Source of the DNA: CAYTID01 sp964437735
Lineage (GTDB): Bacteria > Bacteroidota > Ignavibacteria > UBA10030 > BY39
Direction: 5' to 3'
Assembly (NCBI GenBank): GCA_964437735.1
Contig: CAYTID010000006.1
Coordinates: 1-49,449, forward strand
Length of the DNA: 49,449 nucleotides
Of this stretch, positions 1 to 7,679 are shown one piece after another (the first letter of the stretch is position 1; each line of letters opens with the position of its first letter). Both the position numbers and the translations under genes were made by a program. The notes under the pieces are model-generated. The model was not told where the DNA came from. It ran no database searches and saw only the letters and a program-made list of their open reading frames with translations.

Positions 1-1158
1 GTCGGCTTTGATATTAATTGCGGTGTCCGCTTACTCTCCTCAACTTTTATGGAAAGTGAAATAAAAAATAGAGTGGAACCATTGCTAAATCAATTGTTTC
101 GCGATATTCCATGTGGTACCGGAAAGAGTGGAATGCTCGAGGTTACAAAAACTCAACTTGATCACGTATTAAACAATGGAGCTAATTGGGCTGTTGAAAA
201 AGGATACGGTAATGATACAGATTTAGAACATATTGAAGAAAACGGATGCATAACAAACGCAGACGCTTCATTAGTCAGCAAGCGGGCAAAAGATCGCGGA
301 CATGACCAATTAGGAACTCTTGGTTCAGGAAATCACTTTCTAGAAATTCAGGTAGTATCCGAAATTTACGATACCCTGACTGCCGAAAAGTTCGGATTAT
401 GGAAAAATCAGATCGTTATTTTGATTCATAGTGGTTCGAGAGGACTCGGACATCAGGTATGCACTGATTATTTGGATACTATGCAGGGTGCAATGAAAAA
501 ATACGGAATAAACGTAGTCGACCGGCAACTGGCTTGTGTTCCGATAAAATCGCAGGAAGGGCATGATTACCTGAGTGCGATGTCGGCAGCAGCGAACTTT
601 GCTTTTGCCAACAGACAGATGATTACTCACTGGACACGTAACGGATTTCAACGAATTTTCGGGAACACAGAATTAAAAATTGTATATGATGTATGCCATA
701 ATATTGCAAAATTTGAAGAACATAATATCGATGGTATTCAAAAAAAAGTACTGGTACACCGCAAAGGAGCAACAAGAGCATTTCCTAAAGGGAACAAAGC
801 ACTACCCAAAGATTTGCAGGTTGTTGGACAACCGGTTTTGATACCAGGAAGTATGGGAACTTGTTCATACGTTTTAGTAGGAACCGAATTGGCAATGAAA
901 GAAACCTTCGGGTCATCGTGCCATGGAGCCGGAAGGGCAATGAGTAGAACGCAGGCAAAACGCGAAACCAAGGCTGAAGATTTACTAAAAGAGATGAAGC
1001 AAAAAAACATATTTGTTCGTGCTCAAACAAAGGCAGGTTTAACAGAAGAAAAACCTGATGCATATAAGAATATTACTGAAGTTGTGGACGTTGTACATAA
1101 TGCAGGTTTAGCAAAGAAAGTTGCTAAAATGACCCCAATAGCAGTAATGAAGGGATAA
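1..1158 (+). CDS. rtcB: RNA-splicing ligase RtcB, 5'-truncated by window edge
   Basis: GTP- and Mn-dependent RNA ligase joining 2',3'-cyclic phosphate or 3'-phosphate ends to 5'-OH ends, used in tRNA splicing and RNA repair in the cytoplasm. The reading frame is open from base 1: the first codons give the family motif GFDINCGVR, whose Cys (codon 19-21) is a metal ligand, so the true start lies upstream and the ATG at 49 is internal. Further family motifs are LGTLGSGNHFLE, HSGSRGLGHQV, HNIAKFE and SCHGAGR; the His of the last (codon 922-924) is the residue that is guanylylated in characterised RtcB proteins. The C-terminus PIAVMKG is typical, so the 3' end is intact. It lies on the same strand as two microcompartment shell genes, but a separate promoter stands between. 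Family assignment is secure. Confidence 0.96.
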   Translation, partial: VGFDINCGVRLLSSTFMESEIKNRVEPLLNQLFRDIPCGTGKSGMLEVTKTQLDHVLNNGANWAVEKGYGNDTDLEHIEENGCITNADASLVSKRAKDRGHDQLGTLGSGNHFLEIQVVSEIYDTLTAEKFGLWKNQIVILIHSGSRGLGHQVCTDYLDTMQGAMKKYGINVVDRQLACVPIKSQEGHDYLSAMSAAANFAFANRQMITHWTRNGFQRIFGNTELKIVYDVCHNIAKFEEHNIDGIQKKVLVHRKGATRAFPKGNKALPKDLQVVGQPVLIPGSMGTCSYVLVGTELAMKETFGSSCHGAGRAMSRTQAKRETKAEDLLKEMKQKNIFVRAQTKAGLTEEKPDAYKNITEVVDVVHNAGLAKKVAKMTPIAVMKG

Positions 1159-1177
1159 AATTCTTCAATAAAAAAAA

Positions 1178-1206
1178 TTGACATTGTGCTCCCAAATATG
1201 TATATT
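1178..1206 (+). promoter_or_regulatory. Sigma-70-type promoter of the BMC shell genes
   Basis: TTGACA at 1178-1183, a 17-bp spacer and TATATT at 1201-1206 form a near-consensus housekeeping promoter, 50 bp upstream of the first shell gene. It suggests the shell genes are transcribed independently of rtcB, from a start near 1213. Seen in sequence; activity is inferred. Confidence 0.6.
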
Positions 1207-1255
1207 CGATAAAATTTCGATACTACAATAAATAAAAATATTTAAGGAGAATAAA

Positions 1256-1540
1256 ATGGCAGATATATCCATGGACGCTTTAGGAATGGTTGAAACCAAA
1301 GGGTTAGTCGGTTCTATCGAAGCCGCCGACGCTATGGTAAAAGCGGCAAAAGTAACATTAATTGGAAAAGAAGTAATCGGTGGTGGTTATGTAACAGTTA
1401 TGGTTCGCGGTGATGTTGGTGCGGTTAAGGCAGCTACAGATGCAGGAGCAGCAGCAGCACAGCGTGTTGGTGAATTGGTTTCAGTACATGTAATCCCACG
1501 TCCACATGTCGACGTAGAATTAATACTGCCAAAACGTTAA
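1256..1540 (+). CDS. BMC-domain microcompartment shell protein (single domain, hexamer type)
   Basis: A 94-residue canonical BMC-H protein of the PduA/EutM/CcmK type; such proteins form hexamers that tile the facets of bacterial microcompartments. The protein has the hallmark start DALGMVETKGLVG (residues 7-19), the pore loop IGGGYV (41-46) and the edge segment RVGELVSVHVIPRPH (70-84). Length is normal for the family. An AAGGAG ribosome site sits 7-8 bases before the ATG. The glycine-only pore loop fits a narrow pore for small polar metabolites, as in PduA-like shells. The cargo enzymes are not in the window, so the compartment's metabolism cannot be told. It is followed after 26 bases by a second shell gene. 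Confidence 0.96.
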   Translation: MADISMDALGMVETKGLVGSIEAADAMVKAAKVTLIGKEVIGGGYVTVMVRGDVGAVKAATDAGAAAAQRVGELVSVHVIPRPHVDVELILPKR

Positions 1541-1566
1541 TCCGTAAAATAAATTTATTAATTTAA

Positions 1567-2184
1567 ATGAAAACCTTAGATTTTGCTCTCGGTTTAATTG
1601 AGACCCGCGGCCTGATCGGTGCTATTGAGGCAGCTGATGCTGCTACAAAAGCTGCCGATGTTAAGCTCGTTTCAAGAGAAAAAATCAGAGGGGGTTTTGT
1701 AACTATCAAGGTTATCGGCGACGTAGCTGCAGTCCGTGCCGCAGTTGATGCAGGTGGCGCAGCCGCAGCACGAGTCGGTGAACTGATTTCTACACATATT
1801 ATACCTCGCCCGATTTATGAACTAAATTCTCTGATTTTCACTACGGATAAAATACCAATTATCACCACAACAAAAAAGATAAAAATAACGGAAAAATCGG
1901 TTTCAGAAAATAAACGACGCGGCAGAAAACCGCAGGAAATAGCTGCCAAGTCAAAAGAGACTCCGAAAGAAATAGTGGAAAATAAAACCACAATTCCAAT
2001 TACAAATTCAGCCACAACAGAAAGTGAGTCGGATTTTCTTAAATCACTCGAAGCAATGACCGTTCATGAATTACGCAGACTTGCACGAAGTACAGAAGGA
2101 TTATCGATTTTCGGAAGACAAATTTCAATGGCTAACAAAGATGTTTTGATTTCAGAAATAATGAAAACGAAATTCCCTAAGTAA
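1567..2184 (+). CDS. BMC-domain shell protein with nucleic-acid-binding-like C-terminal extension
   Basis: 205 residues in three parts. Residues 1-88 are a BMC domain closely similar to the preceding protein (GLIETRGLIG, pore loop IRGGFV at 40-45, RVGELISTHIIPRP). Residues 95-155 are a charged, low-complexity linker containing KRRGRKP (116-122), which resembles an AT-hook core. Residues 158-201 (MTVHELRRLAR, then GLSIFGRQISMANKDVLI) resemble the helix-extended-helix fold of SAP or Rho N-terminal domains, which bind DNA or RNA. EutK of the ethanolamine compartment is a known precedent for a BMC protein with a nucleic-acid-binding-like tail, but with a different domain. No clear ribosome site precedes the ATG; translation may be coupled. 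The shell domain is certain; binding by the tail is inference. Confidence 0.93.
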   Translation: MKTLDFALGLIETRGLIGAIEAADAATKAADVKLVSREKIRGGFVTIKVIGDVAAVRAAVDAGGAAAARVGELISTHIIPRPIYELNSLIFTTDKIPIITTTKKIKITEKSVSENKRRGRKPQEIAAKSKETPKEIVENKTTIPITNSATTESESDFLKSLEAMTVHELRRLARSTEGLSIFGRQISMANKDVLISEIMKTKFPK

Positions 2185-2203
2185 TTCAATATTTTTTAGA
2201 TAT

Positions 2204-2247
2204 ACTCCATCACTCGCAACAGATTGCGAAGGATGGAGTTTTTTTTT
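2204..2247 (+). terminator. Rho-independent terminator after the BMC genes
   Basis: The stem ACTCCAT pairs with ATGGAGT and an inner TCGCAA pairs with TTGCGA around a CAGA loop; a run of about nine T follows. It lies 20 bases after the second shell gene. Because TTG 2224 and ATG 2233 lie inside this hairpin, they are not credible starts for the next gene. Confidence 0.85.
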
Positions 2248-2262
2248 ATCTTTATATCGGAA

Positions 2263-3189
2263 ATGAAATTTAAAAATCTCCATATTGTTGCGGCATCTAT
2301 TCTATTTGCTATTGTTATGTGGATATCCATTAACATGACTTATGACTATTCAACAAGTGTTTCGATACCCGTGATATTGGAAAATTTTCCGGAAACGGAA
2401 GCTTTACAGAGTCCTGTCCCTAAGCAATTAACCGCACGCCTTAGAGGAAACGGCTGGAACTTAAGCTCATTAAAACTAACAAGAGATCTAAAACTGATTA
2501 TTGATGTAACTGAGCTGGATAAAAACAATGTCTTAAATACCGATAAATTAATTTTCGATAAATTGAGATTATCGGCAGAGGTTAATGTATTAGATGTTGA
2601 ACCTGATTCGCTCGTTATAATTCTTGATGAAAAAATATTTAAAAAGGTACCTATTATTCCTGAAGTCGTTACCTTTTTTAAAGACGGGTACAGTCAAATT
2701 GGAGATACATTTCTTGATCCGGATAGTATAAATATTTCCGGGTCAAAAACTTATCTGGACAATATTTTGTACTGGAAATCCAAACGATATGAATTTAAAG
2801 ATATCTCTGAATCGATAAAAGTCGACTTAGAATTGTTTGATCCACCCGACTATTTAGTCAATCTTAAAAAGAAAAATATCAAATATCAAATACAAGTAGA
2901 GCCATTTGCAGAAAAATTATTTACGGGAATTAATGTAGAGGTAATATCAACACCTTTTAACAGAGATATAATAATAATTCCACCCAAAATGGATCTGATC
3001 GTACGAGGAAGCATAGCTCAGCTTTCTGAATTTAGTAACGACAATATAAATATATTTATAGAGTATTTTGAATTAATGTCCGATAGTACCGGTTATTTTA
3101 CACCTCAAATTAAAACTCCGGAAGGAATAAAGGTTGTTCAGAGACAGCCTGAACAGTTTCAATATATCATCCGTAAAAGACTTCAATAA
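2263..3189 (+). CDS. YbbR-domain protein (CdaR-like)
   Basis: 308 residues starting at the ATG at 2263; upstream in-frame starts fall within a terminator and are rejected. An N-terminal membrane anchor (about residues 5-25, HIVAASILFAIVMWISINM) is followed by a beta-rich extracytoplasmic region with repeated YbbR-like segments, for example PVILENFPE and VPIIPEVV. In Firmicutes YbbR/CdaR regulates the diadenylate cyclase CdaA; in FCB bacteria the role is not defined, and no cyclase gene is adjacent here. It is followed 9 bases later by pdxJ, an arrangement suggesting an operon. Family assignment rests on architecture and sequence pattern; function is uncertain. Confidence 0.8.
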   Translation: MKFKNLHIVAASILFAIVMWISINMTYDYSTSVSIPVILENFPETEALQSPVPKQLTARLRGNGWNLSSLKLTRDLKLIIDVTELDKNNVLNTDKLIFDKLRLSAEVNVLDVEPDSLVIILDEKIFKKVPIIPEVVTFFKDGYSQIGDTFLDPDSINISGSKTYLDNILYWKSKRYEFKDISESIKVDLELFDPPDYLVNLKKKNIKYQIQVEPFAEKLFTGINVEVISTPFNRDIIIIPPKMDLIVRGSIAQLSEFSNDNINIFIEYFELMSDSTGYFTPQIKTPEGIKVVQRQPEQFQYIIRKRLQ

Positions 3190-3198
3190 TAAAAAACT

Positions 3199-3909
3199 AT
3201 GAGACTAGCCATTAACATCGACCATGTAGCCACATTGAGAAATGCACGCGGTGGAACGCAACCCGATCCTGTAGATGCTGCATTGATATCAGAAAAAGCC
3301 GGAGCGGACTGTATCGTCTGTCACCTGAGAGAAGACAGACGCCATATAAAAGATGATGATGTAAAACGATTACGAAAATTTATAAAAACCAAACTCGACC
3401 TGGAAATGGCCGCAACGAAAGAAATAATTAAAATAGCCGTGCAAATCAAACCTGATCTTGTAACTCTGGTTCCGGAAAAAAGAAAGGAACTTACAACTGA
3501 AGGCGGTCTTGATGTAGTAAAATTTAAAAAATCTTTAAAAACGGCGATTAATATATTTCATAAAAACGGAATAAAAGTTAGTCTATTCATCGATCCTGTA
3601 TTTTTGCAAGCAGACGCTGCTAAAGAAATCGGCTCGGATATGATTGAAATTCACACCGGAGAATATGCCGATTCAAAAAATAAGACAGAGGGAGAAAATA
3701 ATTTAAAGAAGATTCAGAATACTGCTCGATACGCCAAAAAACTCGGATTAACCGTCAATGCAGGACACGGATTGAATATAGAAAACATTAAACCGATCGC
3801 GGCAATTAGAGAAATTGATGAGGTAAGTATAGGGTACTCAATTATTGCCCGATCACTTCAAATCGGTTTGGAAAACGCAGTAAGAGAAATGAAAAAGGTT
3901 ATTAAATAA
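3199..3909 (+). CDS. pdxJ: Pyridoxine 5'-phosphate synthase
   Basis: Condenses 1-deoxy-D-xylulose 5-phosphate with 3-amino-2-oxopropyl phosphate to pyridoxine 5'-phosphate, the last ring-forming step of DXP-dependent vitamin B6 synthesis. The 236 residues match the family length. Motifs: RLAINIDHVATLRNARGG at the N-terminus, CHLREDRRHI with His42, Arg44 and His49, the catalytic-type Glu69 in LDLEMAAT, and VNAGHGLN near residue 190. This is a TIM-barrel cytoplasmic enzyme. It is followed by a bidirectional terminator that separates it from the convergent TPR gene. No other B6 pathway gene is in the window. Confidence 0.97.
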   Translation: MRLAINIDHVATLRNARGGTQPDPVDAALISEKAGADCIVCHLREDRRHIKDDDVKRLRKFIKTKLDLEMAATKEIIKIAVQIKPDLVTLVPEKRKELTTEGGLDVVKFKKSLKTAINIFHKNGIKVSLFIDPVFLQADAAKEIGSDMIEIHTGEYADSKNKTEGENNLKKIQNTARYAKKLGLTVNAGHGLNIENIKPIAAIREIDEVSIGYSIIARSLQIGLENAVREMKKVIK

Positions 3910-3936
3910 CTACATAACCTAACATGTTATTAATAA

Positions 3937-3961
3937 AAAAGCCGACGATGAGTCGGCTTTT
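3937..3961. terminator. Bidirectional terminator between pdxJ and the TPR gene
   Basis: AAAAGCCGAC pairs with GTCGGCTTTT around a 5-base loop (GATGA). The A and T flanks allow it to act on both strands, serving convergent pdxJ (+) and the TPR gene (-). Confidence 0.88.
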
Positions 3962-3967
3962 AAATTT

Positions 3968-4753
3968 TTATTTATTACTGATTTTACTCAATAGCTCTTT
4001 TGCTTCTTTTCTGAATTTATCATCATCTTCATCTTTAGTCGGAAGAGTTTCAATAGTTTTTAAGTGTTCCTTTGCCTTCGCATATTTTTTTTCCTCAACA
4101 TATGCGCGTGCTGCATCTAATCTGTACATTATAAAATCGGGACGTAGCGAAATTGACTTTTCATAATTAATTATTGCATCGTCCATATTTGCCCAACCCA
4201 GCCCTAAGGGATATCTAATAATCTTACTTTTTTCGCTCAGCTTAGTGTGTGTTCTCCCGTAAACATAATATGCCGTCGGATCTTTCGGATTTATCTGAAT
4301 CGCTTTTTCTAAATCGGCTTTTGTATTCTTGACCAAGCCGATGTTTTCCCATATCCCTTTGAATAAAGCGATTCTTCCATTAGCGATAGCCCGTCGTGTG
4401 TAGCCCATGAATCCGTTAGGATTACTTTTTATTGCTCTATCGGCGTAATCATAAGCTTTTCTATAAGTCTCCTCCTGAGCTTTTTTCTCTACATCCGAAT
4501 TTGCGGGCATATGTTCGCCGATATCGACATAACATCGACTGATTCGCCACAAAACATCATAGTTATTCGGAGAAATATTCAATACCTCTTGATATTTCTG
4601 TAATGCTTTTTCATTTTCAAAGGCAACTTCAGCGAACTGATCACCCTCGAAAATTAGTGTTACAAGATCGACAGAATTTTCCTGTGCATTAAGAGTCAGT
4701 GAACAAAAAAACAAAATTACAACAACAAGGGTTTTAAACACATTTAAATTCAT
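3968..4753 (-). CDS. Secreted TPR-repeat protein
   Basis: 261 residues. The start at 4753 is chosen because a strong AAGGAGG site lies 7 bases upstream and the protein then opens with a clean signal peptide (VFKTLVVVILFFCSLTLNAQ, cleaved after AQ). The mature part holds helical tetratricopeptide-like repeats: ALQKYQEVLNISPNNYDVLW, DYADRAIKSNPNGFMGYTRR, DLEKAIQINPKDPTAYYVYG and NYEKSISLRPDF. The pattern resembles bacterial members of the regulator-of-microtubule-dynamics (RMD) TPR group, but that is only a similarity. Such proteins mediate protein-protein contacts; partners are unknown. Upstream by 38 bases is the DUF151 nuclease gene on the same strand. Confidence 0.82.
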   Translation of the reverse strand: MNLNVFKTLVVVILFFCSLTLNAQENSVDLVTLIFEGDQFAEVAFENEKALQKYQEVLNISPNNYDVLWRISRCYVDIGEHMPANSDVEKKAQEETYRKAYDYADRAIKSNPNGFMGYTRRAIANGRIALFKGIWENIGLVKNTKADLEKAIQINPKDPTAYYVYGRTHTKLSEKSKIIRYPLGLGWANMDDAIINYEKSISLRPDFIMYRLDAARAYVEEKKYAKAKEHLKTIETLPTKDEDDDKFRKEAKELLSKISNK

Positions 4754-4791
4754 TTTGAACCTCCTTAAATTTATATTAACATGAAATATTT

Positions 4792-5361
4792 TCAACGATT
4801 ACTAATTTCAAATTTTTTGATTTCATCACGCAGGCGGGCTGCTAATTCGTAATCCTCCCTTTCGATAGCCTCTTTAAGCTGTGTGCGTAAACGATCAAGA
4901 CGTTTTATTCTATCATCAACTTTAGGCGAATCTCCATCAGTTTCTTTTTCGTCTTCAAATTCTTGTTCGAAAGAAGCTTCACGCATTACCGGCTCAGCGA
5001 CAAAAATAGGTATCCCGCATCTCACAGCCAATGCTATCGCATCACTGGGCCTCGAATCGATCAATTTTCCGTCGAGTGATAAAGTGGCAAAAAAAGTACC
5101 GTCTTTGAGTTCACTAATAGTTACGTCGTAAATCTCATATCCCATTGATTCAATAACATTTTTTAGAAGATCGTGAGTAAGCGGGCGCGGAGGCTTTATT
5201 CCTTCCATTTCTAAAGCTATCGATTGGGCTTCAAAAGCCCCTATAATTATAGGAAGTTGACGATTCCCATCAGATTCTTTGAGTATGAGTGCATATGCGC
5301 CACCGCTTGAGGGACTCGTCGTCAAACCGACTATATCAACTTTTATTTTTTCAAAATCCAT
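4792..5361 (-). CDS. Bifunctional nuclease family protein (DUF151) with C-terminal UVR motif
   Basis: 189 residues. Residues 1-130 form the DUF151/BFN domain (VGLTTSPSSGGAYALIL, LPIIIGAFEAQSIALEM, SRPSDAIALAVRCGIPIF), named for a plant protein reported to have DNase and RNase activity. A short acidic linker leads to a UVR coiled motif (residues 152-186, LRTQLKEAIEREDYELAARL) like the UvrB/UvrC interaction helix. This domain pairing is usual in FCB bacteria. The substrate in bacteria is not established; a role in nucleic-acid metabolism or stress adaptor contacts is inferred. Confidence 0.9.
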   Translation of the reverse strand: MDFEKIKVDIVGLTTSPSSGGAYALILKESDGNRQLPIIIGAFEAQSIALEMEGIKPPRPLTHDLLKNVIESMGYEIYDVTISELKDGTFFATLSLDGKLIDSRPSDAIALAVRCGIPIFVAEPVMREASFEQEFEDEKETDGDSPKVDDRIKRLDRLRTQLKEAIEREDYELAARLRDEIKKFEISNR

Positions 5362-5432
5362 AAATGTTAATATTAAATTCTTTACACAATAATATTAATA
5401 AAATTCAGAGCAATTCCAATAAGAAAACGATT

Positions 5433-6407
5433 TTATTTTCCAAAAAAATTATTGAGTTCTTTGTTTAAAGCCGGGACAATTTCTAAAGTATCTCCGACTA
5501 TTCCATAATCAGCGATTTGAAATATCGGAGCGTCTTTATCCTTATTGATAGCAACAATGCACTTTGAAGAAGACATACCTGCTAAATGTTGGATCGCTCC
5601 CGAAATTCCGCAGGCGATATAAAGATTGGGTGATACAGTTTTACCCGTCTGACCAACCTGCTCATCGTGTGGTCTCCAACCGGAATCAACAACAGCGCGT
5701 GATGCCCCGACTGCTGCTCCGAGAATATCAGCAAGTTCTTCGATGACTTTAAAATTTTCAGGAGATTTCATTCCTCTGCCTCCTGAAACCACTATACTTG
5801 CCTCTGTTACATCGGGACGTCCCACGGCGACTTTAGTAGAAATTGCTTTTACTGAAAAATCCTCGTCGTTCAAAACAACGGCAATTTTTTCTATCTCAGC
5901 TTTGTTTCCATCGGAATTACCGGCTGTAAATACATTCGGACGTAACGTGTAAATCTTGTTCTTCGACAATATCTTTACATCGCTTAAAGCCTTTCCGGCA
6001 AAAATCGGACGAGTAGCAATGATATCGGATCCATTAATTTTCAGCGCAGTACAATCGGCTGCTATACCTGCTTCAAGTTTCACCGCAATTCTGGGTGCAA
6101 GGTCTTTACCCATTTGAGAAGCCGGAAGAAATATAATATCTGCCTCAACCTTCTTAGCAACCTCAAAAACTATTTTTGCATAAGCCGTAGTAGAATAATA
6201 ATTCAACCTTGAATCTTCAACGACAATTACTTTCTTGGCGCCGAACCCGCCAAGGTCAGGTGCCATATTTTCAACCCCGTTTCCAACTACACAGGGAATG
6301 AATTCGCATCCTAATTCTTCAGAAAATTTCTTTGCTGCTTTTGTAATTTCAAAAGCCGTTTTTTTAAATTTGCCTTCTCTTTGTTCCGCGAATGCTAATA
6401 TTTTCAT
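5433..6407 (-). CDS. etfA: Electron transfer flavoprotein, alpha subunit
   Basis: 324 residues, the usual length. The N-terminal domain resembles EtfB-type folds. The C-terminal FAD domain (from about residue 205) shows VVSGGRGMKSPENF, SRAVVDSGWRPHDEQVGQTG and GISGAIQHLAGM, which contact FAD in the family. The heterodimer with EtfB shuttles electrons from acyl-CoA dehydrogenases or similar flavoenzymes to a quinone reductase or ferredoxin-linked partner. It sits 34 bases downstream of etfB on the same strand. No acyl-CoA dehydrogenase is in the window, so the electron donor is unknown. Confidence 0.97.
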   Translation of the reverse strand: MKILAFAEQREGKFKKTAFEITKAAKKFSEELGCEFIPCVVGNGVENMAPDLGGFGAKKVIVVEDSRLNYYSTTAYAKIVFEVAKKVEADIIFLPASQMGKDLAPRIAVKLEAGIAADCTALKINGSDIIATRPIFAGKALSDVKILSKNKIYTLRPNVFTAGNSDGNKAEIEKIAVVLNDEDFSVKAISTKVAVGRPDVTEASIVVSGGRGMKSPENFKVIEELADILGAAVGASRAVVDSGWRPHDEQVGQTGKTVSPNLYIACGISGAIQHLAGMSSSKCIVAINKDKDAPIFQIADYGIVGDTLEIVPALNKELNNFFGK

Positions 6408-6441
6408 AATATTTTCTACTTATGTTTTTAATTTCATCAGG

Positions 6442-7188
6442 TTAAATTATTTTTGCTTCTTCATGAAGCAATCTTACCAACTCTCCAACCGCAGAAGAAT
6501 CCGTGCCTACAATTTTTCCGGCTGATTTAGACGGAGGGAGCTTTAGACTAACGGTTTCAACTTTCAGTTCACAAGGGGAGATCGGTTTGTCATCTATCGG
6601 CTTACTTTTAGCAGCCATTATACCCTTTAGAGAAGGATAACGCGGCTCACATAAACCTTTTTGTACGCTTAAAACAACAGGGAGCCTGGTCTCAACAGTT
6701 TCATGCCCGCCTTCAATTTCCCTTTCACATGTAACTTTTTCTTGTTCAATAGTTAGTTTTACAATCACGGAAACAGAAGGCATGCCGAGCATTTCTGCTA
6801 CCAGTCCGGATAATTGAGAATTATCATAATCAATGGATTGTTTGCCGAATAAAATAACATCGGGCTGATATTCTTTTAAAAATTCAACCAATCCCTTTGC
6901 CAACGAAATCGAATCGCGGACTGAATCGTCCCTCAATAAAACAGCTTTATCAACACCCATGGCAAGGGCTTTTCTTAGAGTTTCCTTATTTGGATCACTA
7001 CCAAGTGAAACAGCCACAATTTCTCCGGAAAATTTTTCCCGAATCTGTAGTCCTTGTTCCACCGCAATCTCGTCGTATGGACTCATAATATAATTCACAC
7101 CGGTTTTGTCTATACTTTTTCCGTCAGAAGTAATTCGAATTTTGGTTTCCGTATCCGGAACATGGTTGATGCATACAGCGATTTTCAT
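6442..7188 (-). CDS. etfB: Electron transfer flavoprotein, beta subunit
   Basis: 248 residues with the family start KIAVCINHVPDTETKIRI, then NYIMSPYDEIAVEQGLQI, VLFGKQSIDYDNSQLSGLVAEML and REIEGGHETVETRLPVVL. EtfB binds the AMP/second nucleotide and contacts the dehydrogenase partner. It is the first gene of etfB-etfA. A GAGGG ribosome site lies before the ATG, and a probable promoter lies at 7224-7253. The gene begins just outside the left border of the repeat-bracketed accessory block. Confidence 0.97.
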   Translation of the reverse strand: MKIAVCINHVPDTETKIRITSDGKSIDKTGVNYIMSPYDEIAVEQGLQIREKFSGEIVAVSLGSDPNKETLRKALAMGVDKAVLLRDDSVRDSISLAKGLVEFLKEYQPDVILFGKQSIDYDNSQLSGLVAEMLGMPSVSVIVKLTIEQEKVTCEREIEGGHETVETRLPVVLSVQKGLCEPRYPSLKGIMAAKSKPIDDKPISPCELKVETVSLKLPPSKSAGKIVGTDSSAVGELVRLLHEEAKII

Positions 7189-7223
7189 TTACGACCCTCA
7201 GGTATTTTTTTTTATTTACCGTC

Positions 7224-7253
7224 AATATATATAGAAATAAAAAAAAAGGCAAA
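7224..7253 (-). promoter_or_regulatory. Possible sigma-70 promoter of etfBA
   Basis: On the minus strand TTTGCC (7248-7253), an 18-bp spacer and TATATT (7224-7229) precede etfB by about 35 bases. The -10 is good, the -35 moderate and the spacer T-rich. Confidence 0.4.
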
Positions 7254-7262
7254 CGATTTTCT

Positions 7263-7279
7263 TTGAAATTTTGGCTTTT
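7263..7279 (+). repeat. Left copy of 17-bp perfect direct repeat bounding the accessory block
   Basis: TTGAAATTTTGGCTTTT is repeated perfectly at 16684-16700, about 9.4 kb away, just outside the two 241-bp repeats. It could be a duplicated target or a recombination site. The copies differ in spacing to the adjacent 241-bp element: 18 bp here, 0 bp on the right. Confidence 0.6.
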
Positions 7280-7297
7280 GTAATCGCTCATTAAACA

Positions 7298-7538
7298 TGT
7301 CAGGTATAACGCTCAATAGAAATTGATCTTTCCCAGATTTTTGGACATAAAGTCAAGACATAATTAGTTGTTTTTAAAATCCGATCGGTTATTTACACTC
7401 CCAAATTGGCAAAAAATATCAGCCGTAAAGTGATACCCTTTCCATCTATGAAACTTAAACTCGTAACTTAATTTCGTCAACTTAAACTTGACATTTCTAT
7501 TGGACTTTCTTACACGGCATTTCTACTAGGCTATAACA
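7298..7538 (+). repeat. Left 241-bp direct repeat (solo element, IS21-end-like)
   Basis: A 241-bp segment beginning TGTCAGGTATAACG and ending CTATAACA recurs at 16443-16683 with the same length and about 88-90% identity by eye. Ends are TGT...ACA. Both ends carry AATAGAAAT-type motifs in inverted orientation, and the right half contains several copies of ATTTCTA; this layout recalls the multiple terminal repeats of IS21-family elements. It has no coding capacity. The remaining gap between etfB and the next gene (7539-7679) is AT-rich with nothing else recognised. Confidence 0.75.
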
Positions 7539-7679
7539 CAAGTATTTTTTATTTTTGATTATATTAAAACATTGAATAGGTTTGAGAATTTGACATGCTT
7601 CATTATAATAAAATACATTTGTCTAGAAAAATCATAATTCGTTTTTATTAAGGAATAGTTTACTTGGTATTTTAGTATC

